Under the pieces are notes generated by a model that ran no database searches, was not told the origin of the DNA, and saw nothing but the letters and a program-made list of their open reading frames with translations. DNA of 64,000 nucleotides from Hyphomicrobiales bacterium (GTDB lineage Bacteria > Pseudomonadota > Alphaproteobacteria > Rhizobiales > Rhizobiaceae). The translations under genes were made by a program, and so were the position numbers. This document shows, in pieces, positions 8,675-17,117 of this stretch. The DNA lies in contig UBMI01000020.1 in assembly GCA_900466475.1 (NCBI GenBank), positions 62,001 through 126,000 of the forward strand. The letters are read 5' to 3'. Every line of letters starts with the position of its first letter. Positions within the stretch are counted from its first letter, which is position 1.

Positions 8675-9436
8675 ATGCTCGCGACAAGAGTAATTCCCAG
8701 CCTGCTCCTAAAAGGTTCCGGGCTCGTCAAGACGACAAAATTCAAGAACCCTGTTTACATCGGCGATCCCATAAACGCGATCAAGATCTTCAACACCAAG
8801 GAAGTTGATGAGTTGGTGCTTCTGGATATCACCGCATCGAAGGATGGGCGGGGCCCTGCGTTTGAAACGATCAGAAACATTACAAATGAGTGTTTCATGC
8901 CGCTCTCCTACGGCGGCGGCATTCGATCTATCGATGATATTCGCGCGATCCTGAAGGCAGGTATCGAGAAGATTGTCGTCAATCATGCAGCGATCGCTGA
9001 TCCGGAACTCATCAAGAAGGCCGCCTCGGAGTTTGGAAGCCAAGCCGTCATTGTCTCAATCGACGTGAAGAAGTCACTGTGGGGAGGTTACCAAGTCTAT
9101 TCCTCAAGCGGCGCAAAGGTCTTGGAAAAAGATCCGGTCCGATGGGCCAGAACGGTTGAAGGACTGGGAGCCGGCGAGATTTACCTCACGGCTGTCGACC
9201 ACGAAGGCACCATGAAAGGTTATGATCTGGAACTCATCCAGTCTATTTCCACTGTCGTCGGAATTCCGGTTATTGCGTCGGGAGGCGCCGCTACGATAGA
9301 AGACTTTCGAAAGGCAAAATCCCACGGTGGTGCGTCGGCTGTGGCTGCTGGTGCGATGTTCGTCTTTCAGGGGCCGCACAGAGCGGTTCTCATCACATAT
9401 CCGCCTCGCGATGCGCTCGAACGCGCGCTCGGCTAA
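8675..9436 (+). CDS. HisF-like subunit of sugar amidotransferase, copy 2 (WbuZ type)
   Basis: 253-aa barrel protein of the WbuZ/HisF2 type. At the position of the first catalytic Asp of true HisF the sequence reads IPSLLLKG, so the cyclase Asp is replaced by Leu. This fits an ammonia-conduit role and argues against histidine synthesis. The second Asp region (TAVDHEGTMKGYDLELI) and the loops YGGGIRS and ASGGAAT are intact. The ATG at 8675 follows the HisH stop by seven bases; in-frame starts upstream lie within hisH and give unrelated residues. Copy 1 keeps the first Asp, so the two HisF-like proteins belong to different subfamilies. Confidence 0.88.
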   Translation: MLATRVIPSLLLKGSGLVKTTKFKNPVYIGDPINAIKIFNTKEVDELVLLDITASKDGRGPAFETIRNITNECFMPLSYGGGIRSIDDIRAILKAGIEKIVVNHAAIADPELIKKAASEFGSQAVIVSIDVKKSLWGGYQVYSSSGAKVLEKDPVRWARTVEGLGAGEIYLTAVDHEGTMKGYDLELIQSISTVVGIPVIASGGAATIEDFRKAKSHGGASAVAAGAMFVFQGPHRAVLITYPPRDALERALG

Positions 9437-9458
9437 GCTTTCAGGAGATCCCGTGCCG

Positions 9459-10565
9459 ATGATCGTTTGCACGCGTTGCATCATGGATACGACTGACCCG
9501 GATATCAAATTTGATACTGCCGGGGTCTGCAACCATTGCTATCGATATGACACGGTTTCGAAGACGCGCCTTGTCGCAGTGGAGGAACGCGAAAGCCGGT
9601 TGAATGCGCTGGTAACGGAGATCCAGCAGGCCGGCGCCGGCAGGGACTACGATTGCGTTATCGGTGTAAGTGGCGGCGTTGACAGCACCTATGTCGCCTG
9701 GCTCGTGAAAGACCTTGGATTGCGTCCCCTGGCCGTTCATCTCGACAACGGTTGGAATTCCGAACTCGCTGTCGCCAATATCGAAAAAACACTGAAAACC
9801 CTGAATATCGATCTGCACACACACGTTCTCAACTGGGACGATTTTAAGGATCTGCAGCTGTCCTTTCTCAAGGCCTCAACGCCTGACGGAGAGGTACCGA
9901 CCGACCACGCGATATTTGCGCTCCTTTACAAATTTGCCGCGAAATATGGGCTACGCCACGTCATCACCGGCACGAATGTAATCTCTGAGGCGATCCTTCC
10001 CGAGAAATGGGGCTACGGTTACTTTGATTGGCGCTATGTTAAGAGCGTCCATCGCAAGTTTGGTCGTGCAAAAATCAGCAACTACCCTCACTTCTCGCTT
10101 TTGGATTTATTTTACTACGTCTTCCTAAGAAAAATACGGATGGTTTCCGTCTTGAATTTCGTCGAATACGACAAGAAGAAGGCGATGAGAGTTTTGGAGG
10201 ATGATCTTGGCTGGGTGTATTATGGCGGGAAGCACTATGAATCCATATATACACGTTTCTACCAAGCGTATATTCTTCCGCAGAAATTCGATATTGATAA
10301 AAGGAAGGCTCATTACTCGAATTTGATACTGTCCGGGCAAATGACTCGGGATGAAGCCATCGAGGCGATGCTGCAGCCTGCCTACCCGGAACACATGCTG
10401 GAGGAAGATAGGGAGTACACGATCAAGAAGCTCGGCATGTCGGAGGAAAGCTTCGAGGCGATGATGCAGGCTCCCCGCAAGACGTTTGAAGATTATCCAA
10501 ACAGTCACGGCTTCTTCGAGTTTGCCAAGAAGGTGGTGAACGCGACGCGTCAATATATCGGCTGA
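9459..10565 (+). CDS. N-acetyl sugar amidotransferase, copy 2
   Basis: 368-aa WbpG/LfnA-type enzyme of the PP-loop ATP pyrophosphatase superfamily. A zinc site of two CxxC pairs (Cys4/Cys7 and Cys24/Cys27) opens the protein. The PP-loop is SGGVDS at 71-76, and ITGTNVISEAILP and WGYGYFDWRY are conserved family blocks. Family members form acetamidino sugars such as FucNAm or ManNAc3NAmA with a HisF/HisH pair. A GTG at 9453, five bases after AGGAG (9443-9447), is an alternative start that adds two residues. With its fnlABC neighbours downstream, one possible substrate is an L-FucNAc residue, as for LfnA of P. aeruginosa O12; this is inference. Confidence 0.9.
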   Translation: MIVCTRCIMDTTDPDIKFDTAGVCNHCYRYDTVSKTRLVAVEERESRLNALVTEIQQAGAGRDYDCVIGVSGGVDSTYVAWLVKDLGLRPLAVHLDNGWNSELAVANIEKTLKTLNIDLHTHVLNWDDFKDLQLSFLKASTPDGEVPTDHAIFALLYKFAAKYGLRHVITGTNVISEAILPEKWGYGYFDWRYVKSVHRKFGRAKISNYPHFSLLDLFYYVFLRKIRMVSVLNFVEYDKKKAMRVLEDDLGWVYYGGKHYESIYTRFYQAYILPQKFDIDKRKAHYSNLILSGQMTRDEAIEAMLQPAYPEHMLEEDREYTIKKLGMSEESFEAMMQAPRKTFEDYPNSHGFFEFAKKVVNATRQYIG

Positions 10566-10575
10566 TCCGTTTCCG

Positions 10576-12594
10576 ATGCGCTATAGGCCCGAAATCGACG
10601 GTCTGCGGGCAATATCCGTTGTCGCAGTCGTTATTTTCCATGCAGAGTTCTTCTGGCGGGGCAAGCAAATCCTGCCGGGAGGATATCTTGGGGTCGACGT
10701 ATTTTTTGTCATCTCCGGCTACCTGATTACCAGCATTCTTCTCGATGAGTTGGCTGGCGGTCGGGTGGATTTCTGGCGTTTCTATATGCGCCGCATTCGA
10801 CGTATATTACCCGCCCTAAACGTCGTTATCGGCATTTCGACGCTGGCGGCTATTTGGCTTCTTCCACCGGATTCGCTGAAGGAGTTTTCGAGAAATGGCT
10901 TGGCTGCCCTGTCTTTTGTCGCAAATATATATCTATGGCTGACGCAGGATTATTTCTCTGAGGCGGCGGGCCTTTCAAGCCTCCTCCATCTCTGGTCGCT
11001 TTCGGTAGAGGAACAGTTCTATGTTGCTTATCCGCTGCTGCTTGGTCTCATTTATGGATTTAGTCTCGGGAAGCCCGCGAAATATCTGATCGGCCTCAGC
11101 ACATTTTCGCTTATTCTTGCTCTTGGATTTCAACGTTCACAACCGGCGGATGTATTTTATCTTGTTCAATTTCGCGCGTGGGAGCTGTTGGCCGGCTCCA
11201 TAGTCGCTGCTGTTCTTAGGTATCGATCGCCGCTCGTCCTGACCGGGTTGTTCGGGAGCCGACTTTTTCCGTTGTTTGGAGGCATGGCGCTCCTGGTGGC
11301 TTTCGTTCTTGGTCAACCATTGGGCCTTGCAGGTTACGCCTTCACCGTTCTCTCAATTGTCGGCGCCTGCAGTATCATAGCTTTCGCGGGGAACGGCGAT
11401 TGGATGAGCCGCCTGCTCTCCTCCCGTCCTTTCGTTGGTATAGGGCTCGTTTCCTATTCCCTCTACCTTTGGCACCAGCCGATATTCGCTTTTGCTCGTC
11501 ACTATGCCATCGGCGAGCTTTCGAATTTGCAACGAGCTCTGCTGATCGCAACCGCAGTGACGATGGCGGTCTTGACTTGGTTGCTTGTTGAAAAGCCCTT
11601 CAGAAAATCGGTTGCGTTCAGCAATATGACGGTATTGGTGACATGTACCTCGACCACGGTGGTTCTTGCGATCATCTTGTCGGTAAATCTGGTCACCGAA
11701 GGGTTGCCACAACGCTATACACCAGACCAGCAAGCAATTATGTCAGTGTCAGCTGAACGCGGGACATTGAGCCTCAAGGGGCAAGACTGCAAATCGGCAT
11801 CGATTGAAAAGGCTTGCATGATTGGCTTGCGGAGCATTCCTCCCACGTGGGCGGTGCTCGGTGACAGTCATGCCGAGACCCTTTCGGACGCGTTGTCGGG
11901 GCTTTTTGAAAAGCTTGGCGTGTCCGCCGAAATCCTCACCTATCCTGGCTGCCCGTATGTTTTGGGCGTCGATCCTGTCTATACAACGGAGCATTGTGCG
12001 AATTTTGCAAGCGCCGTTTTGGAAAAGCTAAAGAACGACCGCATTACCACTGTCGTGATAAACGATCGGGTCAATGCCTATATGGAGGGGACGCGATTTG
12101 ACAACCATGAGGGTGGTGTAGAACCGGGTCAGCCGATTCCCGTGGAGGTGAGGGGGGTAACGCCAGCAAACGAGCTCGACCGGATCTCGGGAGTTCAAGG
12201 CGCGCTATCGAGCACGATACAAACATTGCTCGATAGCGGACTGACCGTGATCTACATCGCGCCGGTACCGGAGGTCGGCTGGAACGTGCCCCATACAGTG
12301 CTCAAACTGACTGCGACAGGAGCAATGCCGCTTACCACGGCGCGGCAGGCCTATCTTGATCGCAATCGAAGAGTATACGACGTCCTGCAGATGTTTGACG
12401 GCCGGTCGAATTTTCTCGCAGTCTATCCGGACGACGTTTTCTGCAACAAGGAAAGCGGGCGCTGCATCACTCACACCGCCAACCGATTGCTGTACACGGA
12501 CACCGACCATCTTAGCCGGGAGGGCGCTACCATGCTCGTTGATTATATGACAGAGCAGCTACGGAAGTCTCGCATGATTCCAACGGAGCGATAG
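10576..12594 (+). CDS. OafA/YrhL-type O-acyltransferase with C-terminal SGNH domain
   Basis: 672-aa inner-membrane acyltransferase that probably O-acetylates the polysaccharide. The N-terminal half (about 1-370) is the acyltransferase-3 membrane domain: it opens with YRPEIDGLRAISVVAVV and contains the catalytic-His segment VIFHAEFFW, FFVISGYLIT, FWRFYMRRIRRILPAL and LWSLSVEEQFY. The C-terminal half is a periplasmic SGNH hydrolase-like domain with the nucleophile block LGDSHAE (Ser431) and DTDHLSREGA near the end supplying Asp and His. This two-domain form is common in O-antigen O-acetyltransferases. It sits 10 bases after the amidotransferase gene and 10 bases before a glycosyltransferase gene. 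Confidence 0.9.
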   Translation: MRYRPEIDGLRAISVVAVVIFHAEFFWRGKQILPGGYLGVDVFFVISGYLITSILLDELAGGRVDFWRFYMRRIRRILPALNVVIGISTLAAIWLLPPDSLKEFSRNGLAALSFVANIYLWLTQDYFSEAAGLSSLLHLWSLSVEEQFYVAYPLLLGLIYGFSLGKPAKYLIGLSTFSLILALGFQRSQPADVFYLVQFRAWELLAGSIVAAVLRYRSPLVLTGLFGSRLFPLFGGMALLVAFVLGQPLGLAGYAFTVLSIVGACSIIAFAGNGDWMSRLLSSRPFVGIGLVSYSLYLWHQPIFAFARHYAIGELSNLQRALLIATAVTMAVLTWLLVEKPFRKSVAFSNMTVLVTCTSTTVVLAIILSVNLVTEGLPQRYTPDQQAIMSVSAERGTLSLKGQDCKSASIEKACMIGLRSIPPTWAVLGDSHAETLSDALSGLFEKLGVSAEILTYPGCPYVLGVDPVYTTEHCANFASAVLEKLKNDRITTVVINDRVNAYMEGTRFDNHEGGVEPGQPIPVEVRGVTPANELDRISGVQGALSSTIQTLLDSGLTVIYIAPVPEVGWNVPHTVLKLTATGAMPLTTARQAYLDRNRRVYDVLQMFDGRSNFLAVYPDDVFCNKESGRCITHTANRLLYTDTDHLSREGATMLVDYMTEQLRKSRMIPTER

Positions 12595-12604
12595 GACGGC
12601 AGAC

Positions 12605-13813
12605 GTGAAAGTCCTCTTCATACATATGATCGGTACCTTCGGTGGTGCCTCACGCAGCCTCACGGAAGCTGTTCGGGCATTTCCGTCGTCTGTCGAGCCG
12701 CACTTCGTCACGCCCCGTGGCACCGTCATGCCGTTTTTCAGCAAGCTGGGGAAGGTTATCGCGGTCCGTGGTTTGAGCCAGTTCGATAATACCCAATATG
12801 GCTATTATCGGGGCGCGCGATGGATTGTCCTCTTGAGAGAAGTTCTCAACATTCCCGCAACCATCGCGGCCATCGGGAGCGCTCGTCGCCAATGGCCCGA
12901 CATCGATCTGATCCACATCAACGAGTTCACCGGCATTTTCCCGATGTGGATTGCAAAACGAATGTATCAGGTACCGGTCGTGGTCCACGTCCGTTCTGTG
13001 GCGCGCAACGATGATCGTTCCTGGCGCACCACGTGGGTGAATTCGTTCTTGCGGCGAAATGCCAGTGCTATCATTGCAATTGACGAAACGGTTCGTCAAA
13101 GCCTGCCCGCAGATTTGGACGTGGAGGTTATTCATAACGCCTTCACGCCGAAGCCAATTGCTGATCCCGATCCCGCTTTTCGAACGGCTATGGCCAGAAC
13201 GCGCCCCGGCTCGCTGAAAGTTGGCTTTGTTGGCAACCTTTTGAAGGTGAAGGGTATCCTCGACTTGGTCGAGGCGGCGCGAATTCTAAAAGACGGCGGC
13301 GTCGACGTCGAATACGTCATTATCGGTGACGACGCCCGCTCCTCAAAAACAATGCTTGCACGTATTCTCAGCCTTATCGGAATTAACCAGAATATCCGGG
13401 CAGAGGTGGAGGAGCGACTGCAAAGCTACGATTTGGCCAAGGATTTTCACCTGGTCGGTTTCATGTCGGATATCGCTCAAGCTTATCGTTCCATGGATGT
13501 GTTGTGTTTTCCATCGCACTATAACGCGCCAGGCCGCCCCGTATTCGAAGCCGCATTTTCCGCTATTCCCAGCATTGTTGCAGTGACAAATCCAACCAAA
13601 GATACTCTCATCGATGGCGAAACCGCATTGGCTGTTCCGCCACATGATCCCAAGAGGCTTGCGGCTGCGATTTCCACTCTCGCGAATGATCGTGATAGAT
13701 CGAGAAAAATGGGTTTGGCGGCCTTTGAACTCGCGAAAATCAATTTCAGCGTGGATCAAAACGCTTTGAAGCTATATGCGGTATTCCGTCGATGCCTAGG
13801 ATTGTCTGAATAG
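12605..13813 (+). CDS. glycosyltransferase family 4
   Basis: 402-aa cytosolic GT-B glycosyltransferase. The N-terminal domain starts KVLFIHMIGTFGGASRSL, with the glycine-rich acceptor loop. The C-terminal domain has VGFVGNLLKVKGILDLVEA (about 204-222), and then DVLCFPSHYNAPGRPVFEA, the EX7E-like donor-binding region, in which the first Glu is replaced (HYNAPGRPVFE). The start is GTG at 12605, since the protein begins at the usual first strand. It would add one sugar of the repeat unit; donor and acceptor cannot be read from the sequence. It lies directly upstream of fnlA. Confidence 0.85.
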   Translation: MKVLFIHMIGTFGGASRSLTEAVRAFPSSVEPHFVTPRGTVMPFFSKLGKVIAVRGLSQFDNTQYGYYRGARWIVLLREVLNIPATIAAIGSARRQWPDIDLIHINEFTGIFPMWIAKRMYQVPVVVHVRSVARNDDRSWRTTWVNSFLRRNASAIIAIDETVRQSLPADLDVEVIHNAFTPKPIADPDPAFRTAMARTRPGSLKVGFVGNLLKVKGILDLVEAARILKDGGVDVEYVIIGDDARSSKTMLARILSLIGINQNIRAEVEERLQSYDLAKDFHLVGFMSDIAQAYRSMDVLCFPSHYNAPGRPVFEAAFSAIPSIVAVTNPTKDTLIDGETALAVPPHDPKRLAAAISTLANDRDRSRKMGLAAFELAKINFSVDQNALKLYAVFRRCLGLSE

Positions 13814-13826
13814 AGAAGTGGAAGAG

Positions 13827-14858
13827 ATGTTTACAGACGCTTGTCTCCTGATCACCGGTGGCACTGGTTCATTCGGTCATGCAGTGATGCGCCGTTTCCT
13901 GGACAGCGAGATACGTGAGATTCGCATATTCAGCCGTGATGAGAAAAAGCAGGATGACGTTCGCAAGGCGTTCAACAACGACAAGCTTAAGTTCTACATC
14001 GGCGATGTGCGGGATTATTCAAGCGTTCTGAACGCCACGCGCGGCGTCGACTACATCTTTCACGCAGCAGCGCTGAAGCAGGTCCCGTCATGTGAGTTTC
14101 ATCCGCTTGAAGCGGTCAAAACGAATGTGCTCGGCACCGAAAATGTGCTTGAGGCCGCAATCATCAACGGCGTCAAGCGTGTCGTCTGCCTGAGCACAGA
14201 CAAGGCGGTCTATCCGATCAACGCCATGGGAATTTCCAAGGCGTTGATGGAAAAGGTCATGGTTGCCAAGTCGAGGAATCTCAACAATGGTACCGTGATC
14301 TGCGGTACGCGTTATGGCAATGTTATGGCTTCGCGCGGATCGGTTATTCCGCTTTTTGTCGAGCAGATTCTGGCGGGCAGTCCGCTGACGATCACGAACC
14401 CCGCAATGACCCGGTTCATGATGACGCTCGATGACGCCATCGATCTTGTCCTCTATGCTTTCGAGCGTGGCAACAACGGCGATATTTTCGTCCAGAAAGC
14501 ACCGGCAGCGACAATTGAAGTACTCGCTGAAGCTATCCGGACTGTCACGAATAACCAGTCTCATCCCGTACAGGTCATGGGAACACGCCACGGTGAGAAG
14601 CTCTATGAAACGCTTCTTAGCGCCGAGGAGATGGCCTCGGCTGAGGATCTTGGCGATTATTTTCGCGTTGTGCCCGACCTTCGCGATCTGAATTACGCGA
14701 AATATGTCGAAGAGGGCGAAGCGAAGATTTCCGAAAGCCAAGATTATAATTCGCACACGACGACCCGGCTGGATGTCGATGCCATGATCAAGCTGTTGCT
14801 TAAGCTCAGTTTCGTCGAGCAACTGCGGGCAGGCAAACCGATAAGGTTCGATGTATGA
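13827..14858 (+). CDS. fnlA: UDP-GlcNAc 4,6-dehydratase/5-epimerase FnlA (WbjB/CapE)
   Basis: 343-aa SDR enzyme performing the first step from UDP-GlcNAc towards UDP-N-acetyl-L-fucosamine (4,6-dehydration with C5 and C3 epimerisation). The NAD site is ITGGTGSFG at residues 9-17. IFSRDEKKQDDVRKAF, HAAALKQVPSCE and LSTDKAVYPINAMGISKALMEK (the altered active-site region of the CapE/FnlA group) are all visible. Length equals that of the family. A GTG at 13818 would add three residues; ATG 13827 is preferred. It overlaps fnlB by ATGA. With fnlB and fnlC it makes a complete pathway in conserved order. Confidence 0.93.
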   Translation: MFTDACLLITGGTGSFGHAVMRRFLDSEIREIRIFSRDEKKQDDVRKAFNNDKLKFYIGDVRDYSSVLNATRGVDYIFHAAALKQVPSCEFHPLEAVKTNVLGTENVLEAAIINGVKRVVCLSTDKAVYPINAMGISKALMEKVMVAKSRNLNNGTVICGTRYGNVMASRGSVIPLFVEQILAGSPLTITNPAMTRFMMTLDDAIDLVLYAFERGNNGDIFVQKAPAATIEVLAEAIRTVTNNQSHPVQVMGTRHGEKLYETLLSAEEMASAEDLGDYFRVVPDLRDLNYAKYVEEGEAKISESQDYNSHTTTRLDVDAMIKLLLKLSFVEQLRAGKPIRFDV

Positions 14859-15964
14859 GCAGGACGGTTGTCATCACCGGTGCAAACGGTTTTATCGGCA
14901 CAAATCTGGCTGTTCGGCTTCGAGAACGGGGCATCGACGTTCGAGAGGTCGCCCGGGATCTCGATGTTGCAAAAATGGCAAGTGTGCTCGAGGGGGCGTC
15001 TATGGTCTTCCATTGCGCAGGCGTCAACCGACCACTGGATGATACCGAATTTGCGATTGGCAATGTGGGGATCACCGAGCGTCTCTGCCAAGCGCTGGAG
15101 AACCTCAAGGCCGAAATTCCGGTCATATACACTTCATCGATCCAGGCCCTCAGTGACAATCCTTATGGGCGCAGCAAGCAACAGGCAGAAAAGGTCATTC
15201 GCGCCTATGCCTCTAGAGCCGGGGTGGGATGCGCCATCTATCGTCTGCCGAACGTCTTCGGAAAGTGGAGCCGACCGGCCTATAATTCTGTGGTGGCGAC
15301 GTTCTGCCATAACATTTTGAATGGCCTGCCTATCACGATCCACGATCCTGCATCAGCGATGCAACTCGTCTACATCGATGATCTGGTCGCAGAGTTCATC
15401 GATCGCCTTGAGAACGGCCTGCCCGAGAACGAATATCCGTCTGTTAAGCCGGTCTATTCAACAACCGTTGGTGAACTGGCAGAGACGCTCCGGTCCTTTC
15501 ACGTTAGTCGAGAGACGCTGAACCCCGGCGGGGTCGGCGACGGGCTGCGGCGAGGTCTTTACGCAACGTTTCTTTCATTCATGAAGCCGGAGCATTTCGC
15601 GTATGATCTCGTCACTCACCGCGATCCGCGGGGCGAGTTTGCCGAAATGCTCCGAACTGAAAATGCCGGCCAGTTTTCGTTCTTTACAGCCCATCCTGGT
15701 GTGACGCGCGGCGGACACTACCATCATACAAAGAACGAGAAATTTCTCGTGGTCCAAGGTAAGGCGCAGTTCAGGTTCCGTCATGTCTTGAGCAACGAGA
15801 CGGCGCAGCTTTTCACCGAGGGGAGCACGCCTCGCATTGTTGAGACTGTCCCAGGCTGGGCACATGACATTACTAATGTCGGTAAGGACACGATGATCGT
15901 CCTATTATGGGCGAATGAAAACTTCGATCCGGAAAAGCCAGATACAATCGTCAAGCAGGTCTGA
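14855..15964 (+). CDS. fnlB: bifunctional C3-epimerase/C4-reductase FnlB (WbjC/CapF)
   Basis: 369-aa two-domain enzyme for the second step to UDP-L-FucNAc: 3-epimerisation and NADPH reduction of the 4-keto sugar. The N-terminal SDR domain carries VVITGANGFIGTNLAVRL. A CapF-type central region follows (YGRSKQQAEKVIRAYA, YRLPNVFGKW). The C-terminal cupin domain (about 240-369) contains the metal-binding HPGVTRGGHYHHTKNEKFLV and PGWAHDITNVG. Both domains are complete and the length is normal. It overlaps fnlA by ATGA, and fnlC begins one base after its stop. Confidence 0.93.
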   Translation: MSRTVVITGANGFIGTNLAVRLRERGIDVREVARDLDVAKMASVLEGASMVFHCAGVNRPLDDTEFAIGNVGITERLCQALENLKAEIPVIYTSSIQALSDNPYGRSKQQAEKVIRAYASRAGVGCAIYRLPNVFGKWSRPAYNSVVATFCHNILNGLPITIHDPASAMQLVYIDDLVAEFIDRLENGLPENEYPSVKPVYSTTVGELAETLRSFHVSRETLNPGGVGDGLRRGLYATFLSFMKPEHFAYDLVTHRDPRGEFAEMLRTENAGQFSFFTAHPGVTRGGHYHHTKNEKFLVVQGKAQFRFRHVLSNETAQLFTEGSTPRIVETVPGWAHDITNVGKDTMIVLLWANENFDPEKPDTIVKQV

Positions 15965-15965
15965 A

Positions 15966-17105
15966 ATGCCCGAGAAAAAATTGAGAGTTGTGACGGTTGT
16001 TGGCACGCGACCCGAAATCATTCGGTTGTCGCGCGTCATCGCAAAATTGGACGAACATTGTGATCACGTGCTCGTCCATACCGGACAGAACTATGATTAC
16101 GAACTGAATGAAATTTTCTTCAACGATCTTGGCGTTCGCAAGCCGGACCATTTCCTGAACGCTGCAGGAAAGAATGCGGCCGAGACCATCGGAAAGATCA
16201 TTGCTGCATGCGATGACGTCTTAGATATTGTCCAACCCGAGGCCCTGCTGGTTTTAGGGGATACCAACAGTTGTCTGTCTGTGATCGCCGCAAAGAGGCG
16301 CAAGATCCCGATATTCCACATGGAGGCCGGGAATCGATGCTTCGATCAGCGCGTACCCGAGGAGATCAATCGCAAGATTGTTGATCATACAGCCGATATC
16401 AATCTGACCTATTCGACCATCGCGCGTGAATATTTGCTGCGCGAGGGCTTGCCACCCGACCGTGTGATAAAGACAGGCAGCCCGATGTTTGAAGTTCTCA
16501 ATCACTACATGCCTTCAATTGAGAAATCCGATGTCTTGAGCCGGTTTGGCTTGGAGCCACGGCGATATTTTGTGGTGAGCTCTCATAGAGAGGAAAATAT
16601 CGAGCCCGACGTTAGCTTTAAAAAGCTGGTTGAGACCTTGAATGCAATTGCAGAGCGCTACGCCATACCGTTGATCGTCTCCGCCCATCCACGGACGCGA
16701 AAGCGAATTGACGCGGCCGGACTACCGTTTCATCCTTTGATCAACATATCAAAGCCACTTGGCTTTTTTGATTATGTCAACCTTCAGCAGAATGCACGCG
16801 TCGTGTTGTCTGATAGCGGTACAATCAGTGAAGAAGCATCAATACTCAATTTTCCCGCGTTGAATATTCGTGAGGCCCATGAGCGGCCCGAGAGTATGGA
16901 AGAGGCCGCCGTTGTTATGACAGGGCTGTCGCAAACTCGCATTCTGCAGGCGCTTGATGTGGTTGAAGCACAGCATTCGTCCACAGGCCGCGCATTCAGG
17001 CTGGTGTCTGACTACAGCATGCCAAACGTTTCCGACAAGGTCGTTAGGGTCATCTATAGCTACACGGATTACGTAAACCGTCTCGTCTGGCGTACGACTG
17101 AATAG
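15966..17105 (+). CDS. fnlC: UDP-2-epimerase FnlC (WbjD/CapG), makes UDP-L-FucNAc
   Basis: 379-aa non-hydrolysing UDP-GlcNAc 2-epimerase-like enzyme performing the last step to UDP-N-acetyl-L-fucosamine. Visible: GTRPEIIRLSRV (13-24), VHTGQNYDYELNEIFF, HMEAGNRCFDQRVPEEINRK, which separates FnlC from WecB, then VSSHREENI and SDSGTISEEASIL. The ATG at 15966 is one base after the fnlB stop; a start at 15915 would lie inside fnlB. A WbpI-type epimerase is the other candidate given the wbpBDE genes, but the fnlABC order and the WbuB neighbour make FnlC far more likely. The window therefore shows no separate WbpI. Confidence 0.9.
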   Translation: MPEKKLRVVTVVGTRPEIIRLSRVIAKLDEHCDHVLVHTGQNYDYELNEIFFNDLGVRKPDHFLNAAGKNAAETIGKIIAACDDVLDIVQPEALLVLGDTNSCLSVIAAKRRKIPIFHMEAGNRCFDQRVPEEINRKIVDHTADINLTYSTIAREYLLREGLPPDRVIKTGSPMFEVLNHYMPSIEKSDVLSRFGLEPRRYFVVSSHREENIEPDVSFKKLVETLNAIAERYAIPLIVSAHPRTRKRIDAAGLPFHPLINISKPLGFFDYVNLQQNARVVLSDSGTISEEASILNFPALNIREAHERPESMEEAAVVMTGLSQTRILQALDVVEAQHSSTGRAFRLVSDYSMPNVSDKVVRVIYSYTDYVNRLVWRTTE

Positions 17106-17117
17106 GCCGGGACCGTT

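Noticed and set aside
15966-17105. WbpI or WecB epimerase instead of FnlC
   Set aside because: The GNRCFDQRVPEEINRK block, fnlABC order and WbuB neighbour all favour FnlC.
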